A stretch of DNA of 64,000 bases from Rahnella bruchi (GTDB lineage Bacteria; Pseudomonadota; Gammaproteobacteria; Enterobacterales; Enterobacteriaceae): NCBI RefSeq assembly GCF_003614975.1, contig NZ_QZWI01000001.1, positions 620,001 to 684,000 on the forward strand, read 5' to 3'. The translations under genes and the position numbers were made by a program. The notes under the pieces were generated by a model. It was not told the DNA's origin. It searched no databases and worked only from the letters and a program-made list of their open reading frames with translations. This document shows, in pieces, positions 58,751 through 64,000 of the stretch (the first letter of the stretch is position 1; every line of letters starts with the position of its first letter).

Positions 58751-61135
58751 ATGAGTATTCAGGATTACGCCATCGCCGGCGAAAATATAGGCATTCACAA
58801 TCACTACCAGCTGAAAGTCTCTGAGCTGGAAAAGCAGCGCCCCGATGTCATTCTTTCAGTGCTCAAATTCTCAGGCTATGAAGCCATTAGCCAGCCCTGG
58901 AAATATACCATTGAGGTGACCAGCCCGACGGCAGATATACCGGCTGAACTCCTGATCAATACCAGTGCGCTGTTTCTCTTCTACCCCGATGGTGGGCCCT
59001 GGCAGACCGTAAAACCTCGCGTATTGCGTGGAATGGTGACGGCTTTTCAGCAGTGCGGCAGTTCAGCCGATGAAACTCGCTACGTAGTAACACTGGAGCC
59101 ACGCCTTGCGCTGTTAAATAACAGCCTGACCTACGCGGTCTACCAACACAAAAGTGTGATTGGCACAGCGGAAGATATTCTCAAGCGCCACCAATTCTCC
59201 TCGCTCGATTACCGTTACCAGCTCAACACGCAATACCCACCGCGTGATTTCTATATCTCCTGGGACGAAAGTGACCTGACGTTTATTCAGCGCCACCTGG
59301 CACGCGTCGGGGTGTTTTACTACTTCGCTTATGACGAAGAAAACCGCCGTGACGTCATGGTACTTGGCGATAGCAGCTACGCCTGGGCCACCGGCCCGGC
59401 AATTCCTTTCCGTCATCCTGCAGGGTTATTCGACGGCGGGCTTGAGTCAGTATGGGATATGTCGGTTAAGCGTCAGTCCATGCCGAAACAGGTGCGGATG
59501 AATGACGAGTATTACCGCGATGCACAGGCAGATATGCAGGCTCTGGTGCAAACAAACCCCGAGCAGGAAAGCTTGCGCGGGGAAGTTTATCGCTATGGTG
59601 AGCGATATGAGGAACAGGGGAAGGAGTACAGGGAAGAACCTGAACAAGGTCGCTGGTTCGCAAAGCGTCGTCAGGAACGCCTGGTTACCGAACAGACTAC
59701 CTTTGAAGGGCAGTCAAACTGCATGGATTTACGTCCGGGCATGCTCATCACCACGCCCGGCAAAAACTGGCCGGATGCCCCGGATGGCATTTTAGTGACA
59801 TCGGTTGAATCCAAAGATATTGGTCGCAGTACAGCGTATACCGTACGGTTTACCGCGATCCCACATGATCCGATGAAACCCTATCGCCCGGCACTGTGGC
59901 CGAGGCCTGAGATCGCCGGCACAGTATTAGCTCGTGTTACCAGCCCGGTTGAGAATGCGCAGTACGCCGAGCTGGATGAAGTCGGCCGCTATCACGTTCA
60001 GTTTCAGTTTGACCTCAACACCACCTGGAAGAAAGGTTTTGAAAGCCTGCCGGTGCGGCTGGCAAAACCTTATGCCGGTGATATGCACGGCTGGCATTTC
60101 CCGTTAATACCGGGCTCTCAGGTGATGATTGCCTTCACCAACGGTGACCCGGACCGCCCTTATATTCTTTGTGCGATGCACGATTCACGGCACGAAGATC
60201 ACGTCTCGCTTTATAACTATCAGCGCAATGTGATCCGCACTCCATCTAATAATAAGATTCGACTTGAGGACCGCAGAGGCTACGAACACGTCAAAATTTC
60301 TACGGAGTACGGCGGAAAATCTCAAATCTCGCTGGGCCATATTGTCGATTCAAAAAGAAATAAACGCGGCGAAGGTTTTGAACTACGTTCAGACAGTTTT
60401 GGTGCGCTGCGTGCCGGTAAAGGGCTTTTCCTCAGCGCCGATGCGCAGCAGACCGCGACAGGTAATGTACTGGATATGTTCCCGGCCATCAGCCTGATCA
60501 AAGGTGCAGTCAGCCAGATGGGCGACTGGCAGACCATCACCCAGTCGCACCATAATCTTCAGCCTGATGTCAGCCCCCTCAAATCATTTGCAACCGGTGC
60601 CGATCAGCTTAAAAGCCCCGCGATGTTACTCAGCGCGCCCAAAGGCATTGCGGCCGTCAGCCCGGAAACCATATTGCTGAAAAGTGGTACCAGCCTGCAT
60701 CTGCAAAGTACCGGTGAAACTCAGTTAGCCAGCGGTCAACGTCTTGGCATTAACGCCAGCCAGGCAATTTCGCTCCTTTCCCAACAGGAAGGCGTGCGCG
60801 TGGTCTCCGGCAAAGGTCCGCTGACGGTGGAATCCCATGGCGACACAATGGGACTGACGGCCTTGAAAGACGTCACCGTGCAATCTGTGCAAGGCATGCT
60901 TCAGCTGACGGCCAAAAACGGCATCACGCTGGCCTGCGGCGGTGCCTATATCCGTCTGTCTCCGGGCGGTGAAATCGAGATCCACGGTCCGAGCAAAATG
61001 AGCCTGAAAGGTGCTCATGTCTGGGAGGCACCGGCCAGTCAGGACTTCCCGCTGCCGGAGCTGCCACAGTCAGTGTGTAAGGATTGCCTGAAGAAAGCTC
61101 AGGAAGAAGCGATGGGTTTTGTGCAACGCGGATAA
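58751..61135 (+). CDS. vgrG: VgrG (TssI), T6SS spike protein
   Basis: 794 aa. The gp27-like N-terminal part (residues about 20-370), the gp5 OB-fold region (RPEIAGTVLARVTSPVEN) and a C-terminal DUF2345 beta-helical extension are present. It ends in CKDCLKKAQEEAMGFVQRG, a short tail after the needle. No fused enzymatic domain, so effectors ride as cargo through the adaptor encoded next. The ATG has AGGAAGAA upstream. Confidence 0.95.
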   Translation: MSIQDYAIAGENIGIHNHYQLKVSELEKQRPDVILSVLKFSGYEAISQPWKYTIEVTSPTADIPAELLINTSALFLFYPDGGPWQTVKPRVLRGMVTAFQQCGSSADETRYVVTLEPRLALLNNSLTYAVYQHKSVIGTAEDILKRHQFSSLDYRYQLNTQYPPRDFYISWDESDLTFIQRHLARVGVFYYFAYDEENRRDVMVLGDSSYAWATGPAIPFRHPAGLFDGGLESVWDMSVKRQSMPKQVRMNDEYYRDAQADMQALVQTNPEQESLRGEVYRYGERYEEQGKEYREEPEQGRWFAKRRQERLVTEQTTFEGQSNCMDLRPGMLITTPGKNWPDAPDGILVTSVESKDIGRSTAYTVRFTAIPHDPMKPYRPALWPRPEIAGTVLARVTSPVENAQYAELDEVGRYHVQFQFDLNTTWKKGFESLPVRLAKPYAGDMHGWHFPLIPGSQVMIAFTNGDPDRPYILCAMHDSRHEDHVSLYNYQRNVIRTPSNNKIRLEDRRGYEHVKISTEYGGKSQISLGHIVDSKRNKRGEGFELRSDSFGALRAGKGLFLSADAQQTATGNVLDMFPAISLIKGAVSQMGDWQTITQSHHNLQPDVSPLKSFATGADQLKSPAMLLSAPKGIAAVSPETILLKSGTSLHLQSTGETQLASGQRLGINASQAISLLSQQEGVRVVSGKGPLTVESHGDTMGLTALKDVTVQSVQGMLQLTAKNGITLACGGAYIRLSPGGEIEIHGPSKMSLKGAHVWEAPASQDFPLPELPQSVCKDCLKKAQEEAMGFVQRG

Positions 61136-61147
61136 AGGAATATTGCA

Positions 61148-61921
61148 ATGAAGGATCAGCACGAACAATGGCTTTCGCAGGCTGAAAATCTTTGTGTCCG
61201 GGCCGGACAGGGTCATATCGATGTAGTGGTGGATCAGGCTGGCTGGCCTTCACCTTTGCTCGAAGCTTTACGCCATCTGGATCCGCCGGTGAGCTGGCAC
61301 TCGCTGTTTGAGGGTACCCCGGAAGAAGCCTTAGCCGATCAGTCCCCGCTGCTGATGCGGCTACATTGGTCCATCTGGCAGCATAAAGCCTGGCTATCTG
61401 AACTGATGCTGCATTTTCAGGGCACGCCGCGTCTGCTGCTGGCGATCACTCCGTTGCCATTTGAGCAACTGACCCAACATCTGCATACCCTGGCTGACAT
61501 CCGGTGGGGTGAGCAGACAGGTCTTTTACGTTTTTACGATACCCGCATTTTTCCCCTGCTGTTCTCACATGTTCTGACACCAGAACAGCAATCGGCATTT
61601 TCACATCTGGCATTGCTGTGGAGCTGGCAGGACCGCGATCAGAAAATTGTCTGGAAAGCGGGCACCTATGCTCCAGGGAATATGCTGCTAGAGAAACCGG
61701 AACCGCTATCGGTCGAAGATACTCAGATTGAGTTGCTGGGCTGTATTACCGATGCGCAAAACCTAATGCCACAGTTTGAACGCGGGAGCTTGGCCAGAGA
61801 GCAGCATTTTAGCCGCTGTTTTGATGTGGCGTTGGATGCCAGCCGGAATGGGTATTTTGGGGAGTTAGTAAATTACCCAGCAGCCAGACGAATTTTTGAA
61901 AATACGGAATTGATTAAATGA
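61148..61921 (+). CDS. DUF4123 T6SS adaptor (Tap/TEC chaperone)
   Basis: 257 aa. DUF4123 core (PLLMRLHWSIWQHKAWLSELM ... LLAITPLPFEQL ... WGEQTGLLRFYDTRI). Such proteins load a specific effector onto the cognate VgrG. It lies directly between vgrG and the Tle1 lipase genes. AAGGAA precedes the ATG at 8 nt. Confidence 0.9.
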   Translation: MKDQHEQWLSQAENLCVRAGQGHIDVVVDQAGWPSPLLEALRHLDPPVSWHSLFEGTPEEALADQSPLLMRLHWSIWQHKAWLSELMLHFQGTPRLLLAITPLPFEQLTQHLHTLADIRWGEQTGLLRFYDTRIFPLLFSHVLTPEQQSAFSHLALLWSWQDRDQKIVWKAGTYAPGNMLLEKPEPLSVEDTQIELLGCITDAQNLMPQFERGSLAREQHFSRCFDVALDASRNGYFGELVNYPAARRIFENTELIK

Positions 61922-62139
61922 ATAAATTTATGCTGATAGTCCTAGCTTGTACGTCTCTTACAGGATGTATTTCTCTGGCCGAACATATCGATCAAGGAGG
62001 ATGTACAGATGGATATTACGATGGGACAAAGAAAGCAGTGAAAATTGGCACACTCGTGCCCCCGTTTTTTCTCGATGTCCCATTTTCTGCAGTAATGGAT
62101 ACCATTTTGCTGCCAGTAGATGCTTTTTGCCACATCTAA
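61918..62139 (+). CDS. YceK/YidQ-like small lipoprotein
   Basis: 73 aa. The lipobox LTGC has its lipidated Cys at residue 17. The C-terminal FFLDVPFSAVMDTILLPVDAF is the DUF1375 (YceK/YidQ) hallmark. The start overlaps the DUF4123 stop by 4 nt, so it is co-translated with the T6SS cassette, which makes an immunity role possible (inference). Confidence 0.85.
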   Translation: MNKFMLIVLACTSLTGCISLAEHIDQGGCTDGYYDGTKKAVKIGTLVPPFFLDVPFSAVMDTILLPVDAFCHI

Positions 62140-62149
62140 GGAAAGAGAG

Positions 62150-62659
62150 ATGAATAAATTCATTAGATATGTTCAGGGAATGATGTTGCTGCTGACGTTA
62201 GCCGCTTCGGGATGTACTCAGGCTGGAGAAAATGAATCCAGCGGTGGGAATATGAGGGGATATAACCATGTTCCTGGCCAGACTGTTAATCGCTTCTCTG
62301 TAAATGGTTACGGTGGAACACTGACCGGTAATATTTGCTGCGTGATGCTCCCGGATAAATGGCGTCCGGGGTTAATAGCGCACGTAGAGTGGGAGGTTGA
62401 TCCTCAAACAGCTCCTGTTTTCCCTGGTTATTCGGATCGCACAAAATTCTTGGCTTGGAAAAAACAAGTGGAGGGAAGTTATCAACGCCATAGTGCCGAT
62501 GTTGAAATCCCTCAATATGACAAAAGCGGCGGCCTGGATGTGCATTTCCTACCATGTAACAAAGTGAAAGTGTATGCAGGAATTGATGGCTTTGGTTCGC
62601 CCCTCTATCCAATTAAAGAACCAATGAACATGAAGGAACCCGCCTCATGTCCGAAATAA
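62150..62659 (+). CDS. DUF3304 lipoprotein, candidate Tle1 immunity protein
   Basis: 169 aa. Signal peptide and lipobox LAASGC (Cys 22). The mature domain has RGYNHVPGQTVNRFSVNGYGG ... ICCVMLPDKWRPG ... HFLPCNKVKVY, the DUF3304 pattern, with paired cysteines. Lipoproteins of this family accompany Tle1-type T6SS phospholipases, and a periplasmic lipoprotein would neutralise such a toxin. AAGGAAAGAGAG precedes the ATG. The end overlaps the lipase start by 13 nt. Confidence 0.85.
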   Translation: MNKFIRYVQGMMLLLTLAASGCTQAGENESSGGNMRGYNHVPGQTVNRFSVNGYGGTLTGNICCVMLPDKWRPGLIAHVEWEVDPQTAPVFPGYSDRTKFLAWKKQVEGSYQRHSADVEIPQYDKSGGLDVHFLPCNKVKVYAGIDGFGSPLYPIKEPMNMKEPASCPK

Positions 62660-64000
62660 AGCATACATCTCCTGTGTGGGCTCCACCTCTTTTCCCTGAG
62701 CAAGGACGTTTACCTACATCTGAAGCTGAAGTATATGAAAACTATAAAAAGCAACGCAGGGAAGAAAACGAATATTTACAACAGTTTAATCAAGACACCG
62801 GGCGGCGTAATGGTTTTACCTGCTCCCAGAGTCTACATATCAACCTATTTTTCGATGGTACGGGAAACAATAATAAGCATGACTCTGAACTAGCTAACCC
62901 GACCCATCCGACGAATATCGCAAAACTGTTTCACGCTGCCTATCCTCCCTCAGCGGAAGAGCAAGGGTATTTTTCATACTACATGCCTGGTGTCGGTACG
63001 CCATTTCCTGATATTGGAGAAATGGATTACAGCGGTGGTGGTTTGATGTATGCCACGGGTGGTGAAGATCGTATTAACTGGGCATTGATGATGCTCATTG
63101 ATGCACTGAGTTATACGCTTACCGCGCCGGCCCATAAAAGACTGAATGCCAGCGATGCAAAAGCCAAAATCAAGAAAATGAGTACTTCCATGTATTTGGG
63201 CGGGATAGAAGGACAATCAAACCGTAAAAGAGAGTTTTTAAGCACAATCAATGAATTGGGGCTAAATCCTCTTGTAGAAACACATAGCCCTAAACTGCTA
63301 AAAATTAAATTGTTTGTCTACGGCTTTTCTCGCGGTGCCGCCGAAGCTCGTACCTTTGTTAACTGGTTATCCGGGCTATTTGAAACTCCCAAAGGTGAAA
63401 AACTCCCGCAACAATCATTACTGGGCATCCCCCTCAGCATTGAGTTTTTAGGACTATTGGATACCGTACCATCCGTTGGTATCGCACATATAGCCCCCTT
63501 GAGCGATGGTCATATGGGATGGGCTGATGGCACGCAGCAGCTACCGAGCGAGTCAAAATTCCCTAACCTAATAAAATGTTGTCGTCATTTTGCAGCTGCA
63601 CATGAACAGCGACTTTGTTTTCCAATGGACTCCGTCCGTCGTCCGGAAGGTGTTTACCCTGCCTTTACTAAAGAAGTTGTATACCCAGGAATGCACTCTG
63701 ATATCGGTGGAGGCTATCCGGCCGGTGACTCAGAAAAAAAGCAGCCAGGCGATCAGGGCAAAGGGCGTGAAGGTGTTGGTTCTCTGCTTTCACAAATCAT
63801 TTTGCATGATATGTACGCTGCGGCTTTAGAAGCAGGCTCTCCACTTTCTGTACCAGAGAATGTTATCCCTGAGGAACTTAAGGCAAAACAACCATCAAGA
63901 AAAATGTCTTCTGATTCAATATTGGAATTTGATGTATCACCTGATTTAGCTGAACGTTTTAACGCCTGGCGAACCACCCTCTTACCCGCTGTCGAACTGG
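62647..64000 (+). CDS. tle1: Tle1-type T6SS lipase effector (DUF2235), truncated by window end
   Basis: An open frame from the ATG at 62647 runs out of the window (451 residues visible). DUF2235 N-terminal motif FFDGTGNN near residue 70. Nucleophile S228 in GFSRG, acid D272 in LLDTVPSVG and H350 in MHSDIGGGY form a plausible catalytic triad. Expected to attack phospholipids in the target cell periplasm. It overlaps the lipoprotein gene by 13 nt in a different frame. Confidence 0.9.
   Translation, partial: MSEIKHTSPVWAPPLFPEQGRLPTSEAEVYENYKKQRREENEYLQQFNQDTGRRNGFTCSQSLHINLFFDGTGNNNKHDSELANPTHPTNIAKLFHAAYPPSAEEQGYFSYYMPGVGTPFPDIGEMDYSGGGLMYATGGEDRINWALMMLIDALSYTLTAPAHKRLNASDAKAKIKKMSTSMYLGGIEGQSNRKREFLSTINELGLNPLVETHSPKLLKIKLFVYGFSRGAAEARTFVNWLSGLFETPKGEKLPQQSLLGIPLSIEFLGLLDTVPSVGIAHIAPLSDGHMGWADGTQQLPSESKFPNLIKCCRHFAAAHEQRLCFPMDSVRRPEGVYPAFTKEVVYPGMHSDIGGGYPAGDSEKKQPGDQGKGREGVGSLLSQIILHDMYAAALEAGSPLSVPENVIPEELKAKQPSRKMSSDSILEFDVSPDLAERFNAWRTTLLPAVEL

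Overview
The window is an Enterobacterales chromosome. The first 37 kb keep the gene order of the E. coli ubiF-miaB to crcB-cspE region, with protein lengths mostly within a few residues of the E. coli ones. Accessory content (a MASE2 cyclase pair, YagU, an esterase behind a bgl-type leader, a T6SS cassette) and the missing cobC and pagP point away from Escherichia, towards a Yersiniaceae-like genus such as Rahnella, Rouxiella or Serratia. Genus is an inference and cannot be settled from the sequence alone.

1-26.4 kb is conserved core: ubiF (partial), miaB, ybeZ-ybeY-corC-lnt (RNA maturation and lipoprotein acylation), gltIJKL (glutamate/aspartate uptake behind a near-perfect sigma-54 promoter), ybeL, leuS-lptE-holA-nadD, rsfS-rlmH-mrdA-mrdB-rlpA-dacA (ribosome silencing, rRNA methylation, elongasome and peptidoglycan genes), ybeD-lipB-(ybeF)-lipA (lipoylation) and tatE.

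26.6-37.5 kb is a variable insertion between tatE and crcB/cspE. It holds a MASE2-GGDEF cyclase, a polar amino-acid ABC transporter (binding protein, permease, ATPase), the YbeM amidase, a periplasmic-binding-fold protein without signal peptide, a divergent MocR regulator, a GNAT acetyltransferase, crcB, a TetR-MFS efflux pair and cspE.

37.6-49.2 kb is a loose set of accessory genes: a DUF2076 protein, a Fur-controlled iron-type binding protein, an S9 oligopeptidase, two cupins, a lipoprotein, a second MASE2-GGDEF cyclase, membrane proteins, a maa/lacA-type acetyltransferase, yagU and a DUF2461 protein.

49.3-64 kb looks acquired. A complete BglG-type antiterminator (RAT) with overlapping terminator stands in front of a secreted carboxylesterase instead of bgl genes. 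It is followed by a truncated tRNA-Arg(TCT) 3' end (attachment-site scar), about 1.7 kb of AT-rich DNA without convincing genes, an O-antigen-polymerase-like gene preceded by an in-frame short ORF, an IS3-family element, zinc-ribbon small proteins coupled to a family 2 glycosyltransferase, and a type VI secretion cassette. The cassette is tssL, vgrG, a DUF4123 adaptor, two small lipoproteins (candidate immunity) and a Tle1-type DUF2235 lipase cut by the window edge.
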